Positions 9,644 through 18,461 are shown, counted from the stretch's first letter. The stretch is 47,346 bases of DNA from Candidatus Parabeggiatoa sp. nov. 2 (GCA_002085445.1 NBMI01000081.1:1-47346), one strand, 5' to 3'. Notes: generated from the letters alone by a model not told the origin. Numbers and translations: made by a program.

Positions 9644-10332
9644 TTTCCTGTTTGTAGTAGTCGCTTTAGCGACTATTACCGCTCGTTAGACTTTTGTTTA
9701 CCCACTTATAACTTGGATGTTTCGGGAATTAGCTTTGCGAACCTTCGGTTCCTTTGTCATTCCCGGAACAACAACATGTCGAATTTCCAAATTCAAACTT
9801 GGTAATGAATAATTGGTAATTGGTAATAGAGATATTTTCAAAGTATTTTAAAAGTGAATATACTTTGCATTGCGCTTTTGTCTGGTTTTGTAGGCGGCAA
9901 TTTCTCAAGTTCAAGTTGCGCTTTTGTCATAGAAATCTGGTTTTCATGGCTCAATTATCGCAGCGTGAGACCTGAAAAAAAACTTAAGGATGATTTTGAG
10001 GGCCAACTCATTAAATTTTACGTAAAATTATATACTTGCTGATGTAATCTCTTTTCAGTTTTCATTTTTCATCAGTAGGGTGTGTATACTGAGCATCGCC
10101 ATCCTTAAGCTGTCATGTCTTTTGAGCGATAAATCTGTAAGTGACAAAAGCGCAAATTTGTCAAGTATATAAAAAGTTCAAATTTTAATCGTGTTATTTC
10201 TACTTACAAGCTTAGCCAAAGTAAACAGGTAGAAACCAAGTTTATAAAAAACTTAGTTCATAAGGTAGAAATTTGTTGGAGTCCAAGCTTTAGCTTGAAC
10301 GGCCAAAACTCAAACTAAAAACGGAAAGTTAA
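9644..10332. repeat. intergenic region with REP-like hairpins
   Basis: No gene is supported in these 689 bases. Right after the kinase stop, 9654-9679 holds GTAGT plus a palindrome with arms AGTCGC around TTTA. A stretch of about 60 bases containing it is repeated in opposite orientation at about 40550-40611. At 9798-9830 short AATTGGT repeats occur. At 10278-10297 GGAGTC precedes a palindrome with arms CAAGC around TTTA, 36 bases before the next ATG. The remainder is AT-rich and shows nothing recognisable. Confidence 0.6.
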
Positions 10333-13300
10333 ATGCTACTTAAATCTCTTACAAGCCTAGCTTCCAAATTCTCTGGAAAATTTTCCATCAAAACCGTCCT
10401 CATTGTACCTTTCGTTGTTCAACTCATCGCGGCGGTGGGGCTAGTGGGGTATCTCTCATTTCGCAACGGGCAACAGGCGGTTGAAGAATTCATCAGTCTG
10501 CTACTGAGCGAAGTCACGACTCACGTCCAAATTCATCTAACTCACCACATTCAAACGCCTCATCGGGTTAATCAATCTGTGCGTTTGGAACCGTTTAATA
10601 CAGAGGATGTTTCTACCAGAGAACACCTCAATAATTTCCTAAACAGTTTGAACTTCAGTTTCTCCGGACAAATTTTTATCATAGATCGCTCTGGACAAAT
10701 AGTGGCTCAAACTACCTTTGACAAGGCGGATAACAGAGTTGTACCGCTTGATGCCAGTGAAAGTCACGTCCCATTGATTCGCACCAGTACACAACATTTG
10801 ACTGAACAGTTTGGCAACCTCTCTCAAATTAAAGGTATCAAGCAACTCACTTTTGATTTCAACGGGCAACGGCAATTTCTACAAGTGACACCGCTTTCTG
10901 AGGCGATTGATTGGCTGATTGTCGTCGTCGTGCCAGAAACTGATTTCATGGAACGCATTAATGAAAACACCATAGAAACTATCGTGTTGTCTATATTAGC
11001 TTTTTTTATAGCCATTTTGGTTAGCTCAAGCACCGCTAAATGGATTGTCCAGCCTATCGAGGCGCTGAATAAGGCCGCTCAACGCAAATGGAAACAAACT
11101 TTACCGGTTGAGCGTGCTGATGAGTTAGGGAATCTCGCCAACTCTTTTAACCGTATGGCAATGCAATTGCGAGAATCCTTTATCAATCTAAAAGAATTGG
11201 AACATATTGTCAACCACAGTCCGGTTGTCACCTTTCTCTGGCGAGCCGACGAAAATTGGACGGTGGAATTGGTTTCCGAAAATGTTCAACAATTCGGATA
11301 TAGTTGCGACGACTTTTACAGCGGGCGTGTGCCGTTTGCCAGTATCGTTTATCCCGATGATTTAAATCGCATCGTGCAAGAAGTCACTCAGTACAGCCAA
11401 GCCGGCGTGACAGATTTTACTCAAGAATATCGAATTATTACTCAAACCGGCGAAGTGCGTTGGCTTGATGATCACACTTGGATTAGACGGGCGACTGATG
11501 GCACTATCACTCACTATCAAGGTATTGTTATGGACATCACCAAGCGCAAACAAGCCGAAGAAAACTTGCGCGAGAGCAAGGATCGCTATCGTTTGCTTGC
11601 CGAACACGCCACCGATATGATTTCAAGGCACACGCCTGAGGGCGTTTTTCTCTACGCCTCGCCCGCTTGTCGCACTTTGCTTGGCTATGAGCCGGAGGAA
11701 TTGATTGGACATTCCGCTTATGAATTTTTCCATCCCTTGGATTTGGAAGATATCAAACTCAAACTACGTTCAACTTTCCTTGCCTCACAGATAGGATACC
11801 CCTTTGGCTACCGAATCCGCCGAAAGAGTGGCGAGTACTTATGGTTTGAAACCACCAGCCAGGTGGTGTACGACTCATCAAGCGGCGAAGTGCAAGAAAT
11901 TGTAGCCATTTCACGCGATATCACCGAGCGTAAAAAGACAGAGGCTCAATTAGAAGCGGCCAATACTGAACTGAAAAAATTCAAAAAAACGTTGGATATG
12001 ACACTAGATTGTGTGTTTATGTTTGATGCACAAACCTTTAAATTTTTTTATGTCAACCAAGGGGCCATTAATCAAATCGGTTATGCACAAGAAGAACTCT
12101 TACAAATGACCGTATTAGACATTAGCCCCTCTCTGACTGAAAAAGAGGCACGTCAATTTCTGGCACCTTTGCTTGAGGGTTCGCAGCCATCACTGATGCG
12201 TGAAACCATACATCAACATAAAAATACGACGTTGATTCAGGTAGAGGCGTTTTTTCAGTATATTCAAATCCCCCTCTCGGAATCCGTTTTTCCGTTGCGG
12301 AAAAACGCATTCCGAGACCCCCCTTTTTCAAAGGGGGAGAGTAACACCGCCCTGCCCATTCAAATTTCCCCTCGCCCCCCTTTTTCAAAAGGGGAGACGG
12401 CCGCGCTGGAGGGAACCCAGGCAGCCCGGTTGGAAAAGGGTGGAAAGGAAGAATCCTTTTTTGTTGCGATAGTGCGTGACATTACTGAACGCAAACGTGC
12501 AGAAGCGAAATTACAACAAGCTAAAAAAGCCGCCGATGAGGCGAGAAAAGCCGCAGAAATAGCCAACCATGCCAAGACAGCCTTTCTTGCCAATATGAGC
12601 CACGAGCTACGCACACCGCTGAATAGTATTTTAGGCTATACACAAATTCTAAGGCGTGATAAAAGTTTGACAGGCAAGCAAAAAGAAGGCATACAAATCA
12701 TTCACCGCAGCGGCGAACATTTATTGACACTAATTAATGACATTTTAGATTTATCCAAAATCGAAGCTGGTAAACTAGGAATTATTCCGGTCGATTTTTG
12801 TCTGCCGGAATTGTTGCAGAACATTGCTGATTTAATGAAAATGCGGGCGGAACAAAAAAACATCAAATTGGTTTATGAGATATTATATCCATTGCCAACC
12901 GCCGTATGGACAGACGAAAAAAGATTGCGGCAAGTGTTGCTGAATTTGTTGAGCAATGGTATTCCCGTTGATCAACTGGATGCGATTTTCTTACCTTTTC
13001 GACAAATCGGCTACCAAAGTCAGCAACAGGAAGGCACCGGCTTGGGATTAGCCATTAGCAAACAGTTGGTAGAAATGATGGGAGGGCAATTGCAAGTTGA
13101 AAGTTTACTTGGCACCGGTAGCGTTTTTTGGTTTGATATACCGTTGCCAGAGGCTCAAGGCTTTGTGGATACCAATCATAGCCAACAAGCGACTATTGTT
13201 GGCTATAGGAGAACGGATAAAGTAGAAAGGGGAAATGAGCAAGGGAGGATGGGCGAAGGGGAAAGGGGAAAGGATAATGAGCCATCACCCACCACCAATT

Positions 13301-13941
13301 ACCCATTCAAAATCTTGGTGGTGGATGATAAGTGGCAAAACCGCGCTTTTTTAGTTAACCTGTTGACAGATTTGGGTTTTAGTGTGTTAGAAGCGAATGA
13401 TGGGAAAGAAGCTTTGGACTTAGCCCGAGAAAATTTGCCCGATCTGATACTTACCGACTTAGTGATGCCGGTAATGGATGGTTTTGAATTGACACGCAAA
13501 ATTCGCCAATCCACTCGCTTAAAAGACGTGGTAGTGATTGCCGCTTCAGCCAACGTGTTTGAACATCAACAACGTCAGAGTATGTTTGCCGGGTGCAACG
13601 AGTTTATTGCCAAACCGATTAGCACCGACCATTTATTAGACTTGTTGCAAAAGTATTTGCCGTTAGAATGGATATATGATGGCACCGGTACGCCGTCAAC
13701 CTCTCCCTGTACCGATGCGGCCGAGACGGCTCCTTACGCGCGGCCCATTAAAGGGCCTTCGTCTGAACAAGCGTCAGCACTCTTCAAGCTCGTTATGAGC
13801 GGCAACGTCAAAAAAATTATTGAGAACGTGACACAACTAGAACAACAAGATGCCAGACTGTCACCGTTTGCGGATGAGGTTAGAAAGTTGGCAAAAAGTT
13901 TTGAAATGTCCAAACTTAAAGAACTTTTCAGTTCTCTGTGA
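10333..13941 (+). CDS. hybrid histidine kinase with three PAS domains, two apparent internal deletions
   Basis: A 1202-residue protein starting like its neighbour at 7583. It has a membrane helix (20-43), a shortened periplasmic sensor, a second helix (about 217-236), HAMP, three PAS domains (about 290-407, 416-539, 553-722), HisKA with MSHELRTPL (His757), a damaged HATPase, and a receiver with D1042. A C-terminal helical tail follows. Compared with the 686-aa paralogue, about 130 residues of the sensor are absent between LNNF and NSLNFSFSG. In the ATPase domain LLNLLSNG runs straight into IPVDQLDAIF, so the lid-side half of the N box and the whole DTGIG box are missing. Kinase activity is therefore doubtful, although the frame is open to the end. 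The third PAS contains a double PPFSKGE-type repeat-derived insertion. GGAAAG precedes the ATG. Confidence 0.9.
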   Translation: MLLKSLTSLASKFSGKFSIKTVLIVPFVVQLIAAVGLVGYLSFRNGQQAVEEFISLLLSEVTTHVQIHLTHHIQTPHRVNQSVRLEPFNTEDVSTREHLNNFLNSLNFSFSGQIFIIDRSGQIVAQTTFDKADNRVVPLDASESHVPLIRTSTQHLTEQFGNLSQIKGIKQLTFDFNGQRQFLQVTPLSEAIDWLIVVVVPETDFMERINENTIETIVLSILAFFIAILVSSSTAKWIVQPIEALNKAAQRKWKQTLPVERADELGNLANSFNRMAMQLRESFINLKELEHIVNHSPVVTFLWRADENWTVELVSENVQQFGYSCDDFYSGRVPFASIVYPDDLNRIVQEVTQYSQAGVTDFTQEYRIITQTGEVRWLDDHTWIRRATDGTITHYQGIVMDITKRKQAEENLRESKDRYRLLAEHATDMISRHTPEGVFLYASPACRTLLGYEPEELIGHSAYEFFHPLDLEDIKLKLRSTFLASQIGYPFGYRIRRKSGEYLWFETTSQVVYDSSSGEVQEIVAISRDITERKKTEAQLEAANTELKKFKKTLDMTLDCVFMFDAQTFKFFYVNQGAINQIGYAQEELLQMTVLDISPSLTEKEARQFLAPLLEGSQPSLMRETIHQHKNTTLIQVEAFFQYIQIPLSESVFPLRKNAFRDPPFSKGESNTALPIQISPRPPFSKGETAALEGTQAARLEKGGKEESFFVAIVRDITERKRAEAKLQQAKKAADEARKAAEIANHAKTAFLANMSHELRTPLNSILGYTQILRRDKSLTGKQKEGIQIIHRSGEHLLTLINDILDLSKIEAGKLGIIPVDFCLPELLQNIADLMKMRAEQKNIKLVYEILYPLPTAVWTDEKRLRQVLLNLLSNGIPVDQLDAIFLPFRQIGYQSQQQEGTGLGLAISKQLVEMMGGQLQVESLLGTGSVFWFDIPLPEAQGFVDTNHSQQATIVGYRRTDKVERGNEQGRMGEGERGKDNEPSPTTNYPFKILVVDDKWQNRAFLVNLLTDLGFSVLEANDGKEALDLARENLPDLILTDLVMPVMDGFELTRKIRQSTRLKDVVVIAASANVFEHQQRQSMFAGCNEFIAKPISTDHLLDLLQKYLPLEWIYDGTGTPSTSPCTDAAETAPYARPIKGPSSEQASALFKLVMSGNVKKIIENVTQLEQQDARLSPFADEVRKLAKSFEMSKLKELFSSL

Positions 13942-14214
13942 TCAGTTCTCAGTGAACAGTGATCACAGATCAGTTATAATTATCTGAAAATCTATAGCAG
14001 ACTTGAGGTTTTAGCCAAGGTTGGGGGGTGAGTCTGCTTTAGCAGACTTGAGCTTTTTTTCTTAAGGATTGATCCCCAGGCTAACCATCAATGCCATTAG
14101 TGTAGGGGCAATCCCTTGTGGTTGCCCTACAAACCGTCATGTCGCGTAGGGGCAATCCTTTATGGTTGCCCTCACCGAAAAGCTTAACTTAAAAAGAACT
14201 GATCACTGAAAACT
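13942..14214. repeat. short intergenic region with a shared 24-bp tail and hairpins
   Basis: The first 24 bases after the stop codon (13942-13965) are the exact reverse complement of 2059-2082, which lies just beyond the 3' end of the 1476-aa kinase on the other strand. The word ATAATTATCTGAAAATCTAT at about 13976 recurs inverted near 40803-40823. Positions 14031-14048 form a palindrome with arms AGTCTGC around TTTA. It is followed by AG, then C and a run of seven T, so it could end transcription. At 14101-14172 lie two GTAGGGGCAATCC / GGTTGCCC hairpins. Confidence 0.6.
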
Positions 14215-15378
14215 ATGCAACAATCTCCTACTATCCTTATTGTGGATGATATTCCCGAAAATATTAGCACCTTATTCCATTTTTTAGACGCTAACCACTT
14301 TGAACTGTTAGTGGCACGAGATGGAGAAAGCGCCCTTGAACTTATTGAATATGAGCGCCCCAATTTAATTTTGTTGGATGTGATGATGCCGGGCATATCA
14401 GGCTTTGAAACTTGTAAGCGACTGAAAGCCAATGCAAAAACCCAAGATATTCCCATTATTTTTATGACGGCGCTGTCTGATACGGTAGATAAAGTTAAAG
14501 GCTTTGAACTGGGAGCAGTAGATTATGTCACCAAGCCCATTCAACAAGAAGAAATCTTGGCACGGATTAATACTCACCTCACCATTTGCAATTTGCAACA
14601 ACAAATGAAAGCAAAAAATGCCGAATTAGCCGCCAAAAATGCCGAGTTAGAGACCAAAAATGCCGAATTAGAAGCCAAAAATGCCGAACTTGATGCCTTC
14701 TCCCACACCGTCGCCCACGACTTAAAAAACCCGCTAGGTTACTTAGTCTCGATATCAGATTTCTTGCGGGAAGAATATTTTGAAAAGCTTGATACACTAG
14801 GCCGTCAATCTTTGCAACACATTTTCAAATCGAGCAAAAAAATGATAGAGATTGTGAATGCGTTATTACTGTTGACGACTGTCTCAAAGCAAGACGTTGA
14901 ACTGACACCTTTGAACATGGGCGACATCATTTATCGAGCGCAAGAACGTTTAGTCTTTTTGCTCAAACAATCTCAAGGCGAAATCATTACTCAGAAAGAA
15001 TGGCCTGTCGTTCTCGGCTATGCAGCTTGGGTGGAAGAAATTTGGGTAAACTATTTGAGCAATGGCTTAAAATACAGTGGGCAACCGCCGCGTTTAGAAC
15101 TCGGTGCCACAAAAAGCGGCGACATCATTCGTTTTTGGGTGCGCGACAACGGCCCCGGTTTGAGCCAAGAGGCTATCGCTAAATTATTTACGCCATTTAC
15201 ACGACTTCATAAAGCCACGGTTGAAGAAGGACATGGTTTGGGCTTATCCATTGTACAGCGCATAGTAAAAAAGCTTGGCGGAGAGGTCGGGGTAGAAAGC
15301 CAACTTGGCGTTGGCAGTGTTTTTTACTTTACGCTCAATCCCTCACCTCAAATTAGAGTTGATACCGATTTAACATAA
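14215..15378 (+). CDS. soluble receiver-histidine kinase
   Basis: A 387-residue cytoplasmic protein. The receiver occupies residues 1-120 with the acidic pair in LIVDD and phospho-site D55 in LILLDVMMPG. It is joined by a coiled coil built from repeats of the heptad AKNAELE/A (about 135-160) to a DHp domain whose motif SHTVAHDLKNPL gives His168. The ATPase domain is complete: VNYLSNGLKY, DNGPG, and GHGLGL. The order receiver-coiled coil-kinase suggests kinase output controlled by phosphorylation of its own N-terminus, typically by an upstream hybrid kinase; the two preceding kinases are candidates. No strong ribosome site precedes the ATG. The heptad repeats are also repeated at DNA level, so their number may vary between strains. 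Confidence 0.93.
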   Translation: MQQSPTILIVDDIPENISTLFHFLDANHFELLVARDGESALELIEYERPNLILLDVMMPGISGFETCKRLKANAKTQDIPIIFMTALSDTVDKVKGFELGAVDYVTKPIQQEEILARINTHLTICNLQQQMKAKNAELAAKNAELETKNAELEAKNAELDAFSHTVAHDLKNPLGYLVSISDFLREEYFEKLDTLGRQSLQHIFKSSKKMIEIVNALLLLTTVSKQDVELTPLNMGDIIYRAQERLVFLLKQSQGEIITQKEWPVVLGYAAWVEEIWVNYLSNGLKYSGQPPRLELGATKSGDIIRFWVRDNGPGLSQEAIAKLFTPFTRLHKATVEEGHGLGLSIVQRIVKKLGGEVGVESQLGVGSVFYFTLNPSPQIRVDTDLT

Positions 15379-15447
15379 GTGATTGATTTTATGGCAATCA
15401 CTTAACGACTGACTCTAAATAAATCAATGAGTTACATTAAATCGGTA
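15377..15447 (+). terminator. possible terminator hairpins after the receiver-kinase gene
   Basis: AAGTGATTG (15377-15385, overlapping the stop codon) pairs with CAATCACTT (15395-15403). An outer inverted repeat, TACCGATTTAA at 15363 and TTAAATCGGTA at 15437, encloses it. No U-tract follows, so an intrinsic terminator is only a possibility; an mRNA-stabilising stem fits as well. Confidence 0.3.
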
Positions 15448-15719
15448 TAATGTCTATTGTTTAACCCGTCCAAACCTAAAGGTTTGGACGGAAGCCCCTA
15501 GTGCAGGAGAGCGGAAATTCTCAAACCACTCCAGAAAGCTTAAGTACGTATCAGGGCACTACAAGAGGGTTAGTAGGCTTTAGCCTACTTTAGCTTTTAG
15601 CCAACCGCTTTAGCGGTTGGCGGTAGGGTGGTATGAAGAACCTTAAATTGAACCATGCCTAAATTAATGAGTTATAAAAAATAGATTCAACGACTTATCA
15701 TTTTTAATTTTTCATTAGT
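15404..15719. repeat. cluster of three TAAA/TTTA-centred palindromes
   Basis: Three perfect palindromes with unrelated arms share a four-base centre. At 15466-15491 the arms CCGTCCAAACC surround TAAA. At 15572-15589 the arms AGTAGGC surround TTTA. At 15601-15620 the arms CCAACCGC surround TTTA. All three can form hairpins with a four-base loop. The rest of the gap between the convergent genes is AT-rich and shows no coding potential. Confidence 0.7.
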
Positions 15720-16565
15720 CTAAGACGAATGTTTCAACACCCAATCCATTGCCCGATGTGGGAGCAGTCGTTTCAAAGTTGCCAAAAGGTACGTGGGTTT
15801 GGTCACGTAATAACGCGGCTGGGGGCGTTTTGATTCTAAAGCATGGATGACTCGTTTCAACACCGCTTCAGGTGGCAAAGTAAACGGAATGACGGCCCCT
15901 TCTGCTAACAACCGTTCTTCCATTTTGGCATACGCTTTTTGGTGTACACTGTGTTCAGCATCAATATACTTTTTGAACATGGGGTAACCATTAGCACGAA
16001 ACCGACTTTCGATGGGCCCCGGTTCAATCAAAGAAACAAAGATGCCCGTGCCGGCTAATTCCAAACGCAACGTATCGGTTAACCCTTCCAAAGCAAATTT
16101 ACTGGCATTATAAGCGCCACGATAAGCCAACACTATTATGCCCAACACAGAACTATTTTGGATAATCCGTCCCTCGCCCTGTTGACGCATGGCGGGTATT
16201 ACTTGACAAGTCAACTCATGCGTCCCAAAAAAATTCGTTTCAAATTGTTGGCGCAAGGCCTCACGGCTTAAATCTTCTATCGCCCCCGGTTGCCCATAAG
16301 CGCCGTTATTGAAGAGGCCGTACAATCGTCCCTCCGTGCGCTCCAACACCGTTTGCACGGCCTCAACAATGGACTGCGAATCGTCCAAGTCCAAAACAAG
16401 GCTTTCCAAACCCTCTTGTTGTAAACGGGCGACATCTTCAGACTTACGCGCCGTAGCAAATACCGAATAACCTCGGCTTTTCAAGCCGTGTGCAACGCAG
16501 TATCCTATACCGCTAGAACAGCCCGTGATAAGTACCGAGCGAGAAGAGATTAAAGACTTAGACAT
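15720..16565 (-). CDS. SDR family NAD(P)-dependent oxidoreductase
   Basis: A 281-residue classical short-chain dehydrogenase/reductase. The cofactor motif TGCSSGIG is at residues 14-21. A variant NNGAYG replaces the usual NNAG. The Ser of NSSVLG together with Y152 and K156 of YNASK forms the catalytic triad, and the EPGPI segment follows. The length is normal for the family. The ARK after the second strand (ATARKSEDV) hints at NADP(H), but this is only a tendency. The substrate cannot be told; the family reduces or oxidises alcohols, ketones, sugars, steroids and acyl chains. It faces the kinase genes tail to tail and has no obvious operon partner, so a role with its neighbours is unsupported. 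Homologues with this pattern are often annotated as oxidoreductase only. Confidence 0.92.
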   Translation of the reverse strand: MSKSLISSRSVLITGCSSGIGYCVAHGLKSRGYSVFATARKSEDVARLQQEGLESLVLDLDDSQSIVEAVQTVLERTEGRLYGLFNNGAYGQPGAIEDLSREALRQQFETNFFGTHELTCQVIPAMRQQGEGRIIQNSSVLGIIVLAYRGAYNASKFALEGLTDTLRLELAGTGIFVSLIEPGPIESRFRANGYPMFKKYIDAEHSVHQKAYAKMEERLLAEGAVIPFTLPPEAVLKRVIHALESKRPQPRYYVTKPTYLLATLKRLLPHRAMDWVLKHSS

Positions 16566-16728
16566 TTTAAACCTAACCCGTTAGTGAATTGGTAATTGGT
16601 AATTCAGGAGTCCAAACGACGCGTCGTTTTTAGTTTGGCAACCTGAGTTAGTTTGGCAGGGTGAAAAATATAACCAAGTCTATCGTGAAAGTTGCATAAG
16701 ACGTCAAACTTATACTATTCTATTATCC

Positions 16729-17034
16729 ATAATGCGGATTAAGGGTTGAATTAATTATTATGAAATCAAGGATTTTATTTCATTTTGTGGGCCATGATTT
16801 GATTTGAAAACATTAAAAATGTTTTATGGCCCCCAAATTAGGTCGTCTAAATAACCCATTTTTTCAAGTTCACAGAGTGCCACAGAGTGTCACAGAGTTA
16901 TAATGCTAAGAATTAACGCACGCAAGTGACGCTAAAGGCATTTGGATGTCTCTTGCGTGCGTCTTTTGCGTTTTTTTTTCATTTTGTGGGCCATGATTTG
17001 ATTTGAAATGTTTTAACCCTTAATTCGCATTCAT
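16729..17034. mobile_element. candidate MITE-like element with inverted ends
   Basis: The left end ATAATGCGGATTAAGGGTT and the right end, read on the other strand, ATGAATGCGAATTAAGGGTT match at nearly every position, giving about 19-bp terminal inverted repeats around 306 bases. The same end sequence occurs alone at 40837-40859. Inside are two exact copies of a 30-base direct repeat (16780-16809 and 16979-17008, beginning TCATTTTGTGGGCC), a tract of CACAGAGTG words, and a hairpin with arms ACGCACGCAAG followed by a run of T. No transposase frame is present and no clear target duplication was found, so a non-autonomous element is inferred. Confidence 0.5.
16916..16978 (+). terminator. strong hairpin with T-tract inside the candidate MITE
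   Basis: ACGCACGCAAG near 16917 pairs with CTTGCGTGCGT near 16951, and a run of nine T follows at about 16971. The loop is long (over 20 bases), so it is an imperfect intrinsic terminator. It could block read-through towards the lipoprotein gene. Confidence 0.35.
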
Positions 17035-17085
17035 AGTCTAATAATCAACGTTGGTGTGACTTTATACTTTCTTTGAGGAATATTT

Positions 17086-17445
17086 ATGCTTATCTCTAAC
17101 TATAAATCCGTCAGTGTACTCATCATGCTGGCATTCCTACTTGGCAGTTGTGCCACACCGCCGCTGCTGCCACAGTTAACCTACAGTAATTTCACCAAGA
17201 TTCAAGAGGGTGTGACAACTGAAGAAGAAGTGATCAACCTCTTGGGTGAGCCGACTGAAGTCAAAAGCGGTAGTTTTGATATTAGTCAGATTGGCTCCGC
17301 GTTGGGCCTCGACAAACTGTTGGGCTTGGACAAATCCGATAAGCCTTTATCAGGCACCACCGCAATCTGGAAAACGGCCAAAGCCCAAGCCAACGTGATA
17401 TTTTACAAAGGCAAAGTCCTAAGCAAGAGATTTACAAAGAAATAA
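17086..17445 (+). CDS. small outer-membrane lipoprotein, BamE/SmpA-like fold
   Basis: A 119-residue protein with a lipoprotein signal: a hydrophobic stretch ending in LLGSC, with C22 as the lipidation site. The mature part contains FTKIQEGVTTEEEVINLLGEPTE, the pattern of the SmpA/OmlA (BamE) domain, in which a helix pair reads GMTxxEVxxLLGxP. It ends in a short strand region, NVIFYKGKVLSKRF, also typical of this fold. BamE itself is part of the outer-membrane beta-barrel assembly machine. Many unrelated small lipoproteins share the fold, so the function is unassigned. The residue after the lipid-modified Cys is Ala, not Asp, so sorting to the outer membrane is likely. GAGGA lies eight bases before the ATG. 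The fold supports a Gram-negative host. Confidence 0.8.
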   Translation: MLISNYKSVSVLIMLAFLLGSCATPPLLPQLTYSNFTKIQEGVTTEEEVINLLGEPTEVKSGSFDISQIGSALGLDKLLGLDKSDKPLSGTTAIWKTAKAQANVIFYKGKVLSKRFTKK

Positions 17446-17855
17446 TTTTAACGGCGCTATAGTTTATAAGAAGTTTGGCAGGAGTCCAAACGACGCTAAA
17501 GTTTCGCTCCGCGAAACTTTAGCGTCGTTTTTAGTTTGGCAGTCGTCCAAACTTTAGTTTGGCAAGACGCAAGGAGTCCAAACTTTAGTTTGGCAGTCGT
17601 CCAAACTTTAGTTTGGCAAGACTCAAGGAGTCCAAACTTTAGTTTGGCAGGAGGAAGGAGTCCAAACTTTAGTTTGGCAGTCGTCCAATCGTTGTTCCAG
17701 TTTTTTGAAAGCTTTAAAATGAAGAATGAAGATAAAGAATGAACAAAGATTTCATTTTTCATATTTGGGCAAGTTATTGTTGCTTGTGTGTTTTCAGAAT
17801 TTTCAAAGGGAGGATAGGGAATTTTGCCTTCATTTCCACAACAGGTTAACTGATT
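17446..17855. repeat. tandem CCAAAC/GTTTGG hairpin array with a 43-bp palindrome
   Basis: At 17488-17530 lies a perfect palindrome: 20-base arms beginning AAACGACGCTAAAG around the loop TCC. It is followed to about 17690 by repeated units GGAGTCCAAACTTTAGTTTG with spacers GCAGTC, GCAAGACGCAA, GCAAGACTCAA and GCAGGAGGAA. Each unit is a hairpin with arms CCAAAC around TTTA. No spacer diversity of CRISPR type is present. The remaining 160 bases lead to the FecR-like gene and show no clear promoter. Confidence 0.75.
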
Positions 17856-18461
17856 ATGCAACGTAGACGTTTTCTAACTTTATCAGCATCCGCCACCTTG
17901 TTAGGATTCATGCCGAGACTCAGTTATGCATCACAAATCCGCGAAATGCGAGGAAAAGTCTGGGTAAACAATCGACTTGCCACCTTAGATACCCCGATTA
18001 AACCGGGCGATACCATCAAAACAGGTGCCAATAGTCGGGTGATTTTTATTATTGGCGACGATGTTTACAAACTGGGAGCGCGTTCAACCTTACGATTACG
18101 TTATTCGGGCAATCGTTTCGTGAACGCCATGCGCCTCATCAGTGGAACACTCTTAGGAGTCTTTGGCAAAGGGAGGAAAACAATTGACTCCCCAACCGCA
18201 ACTCTAGGCATCCGCGGCACCGGCCTATTTATCAAGATTGAACCTAACAGCACCTATTTTTGCACCTGCTATGGCGAAACAGAAATCTACACTCGCGGCA
18301 CTCAAATACGCAAACAGTATATGACTGCCACCCATCACATGGCCTATTCTATCAGTCATGATGCCCAAAATCCCCGTATTTATTCTGATATAATGAAAGA
18401 CCATACTGATGACGAACTATATTATTTAGAATCATTGGTAGGACGTAAACCGCCCATTTAA
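17856..18461 (+). CDS. FecR-domain protein with Tat-type signal peptide
   Basis: A 201-residue exported protein. The N-terminus MQRRRFLTLSASATLLGF carries a twin-arginine-type motif followed by a hydrophobic core, with probable cleavage near residue 26 (SYA-SQ). The mature part has the FecR pattern: a start of type GKVWVNNRLATLDTPIKPGD, then an IKTGANSRVIFIIGDD strand pair, a GKGRKTIDSPTATLGIRGT segment, and a closing region. FecR domains occur in sigma-factor regulators, but this protein has no anti-sigma helix or membrane anchor and no sigma factor next to it. Exported single-domain relatives are common in proteobacteria and their function is unknown. It lies upstream of the receiver gene at 18671, in the same direction, but 209 bases of repeats separate them. 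Confidence 0.85.
   Translation: MQRRRFLTLSASATLLGFMPRLSYASQIREMRGKVWVNNRLATLDTPIKPGDTIKTGANSRVIFIIGDDVYKLGARSTLRLRYSGNRFVNAMRLISGTLLGVFGKGRKTIDSPTATLGIRGTGLFIKIEPNSTYFCTCYGETEIYTRGTQIRKQYMTATHHMAYSISHDAQNPRIYSDIMKDHTDDELYYLESLVGRKPPI

Larger units (their letters stand above)
16566..17085. other. intergenic region containing a candidate MITE
   Basis: At 16614-16629 there is a 16-base perfect palindrome AAACGACGCGTCGTTT beside a CCAAAC-type repeat; it looks like the ends of the 43-base palindrome found at 17488 with the middle removed. From 16729 to 17034 lies a non-coding element with inverted ends, described separately. The last 50 bases form the leader of the lipoprotein gene, with GAGGA before its ATG. 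Confidence 0.55.

Noticed and set aside
9854..10042. 62-residue frame with a hydrophobic start
   Set aside because: It lies in an AT-rich repeat region without ribosome site and resembles no known protein.
17540..17690. Regular short repeats resembling a CRISPR array
   Set aside because: The repeat is itself a hairpin, spacers are only about 6-11 bases and nearly alike, and no cas gene is present.
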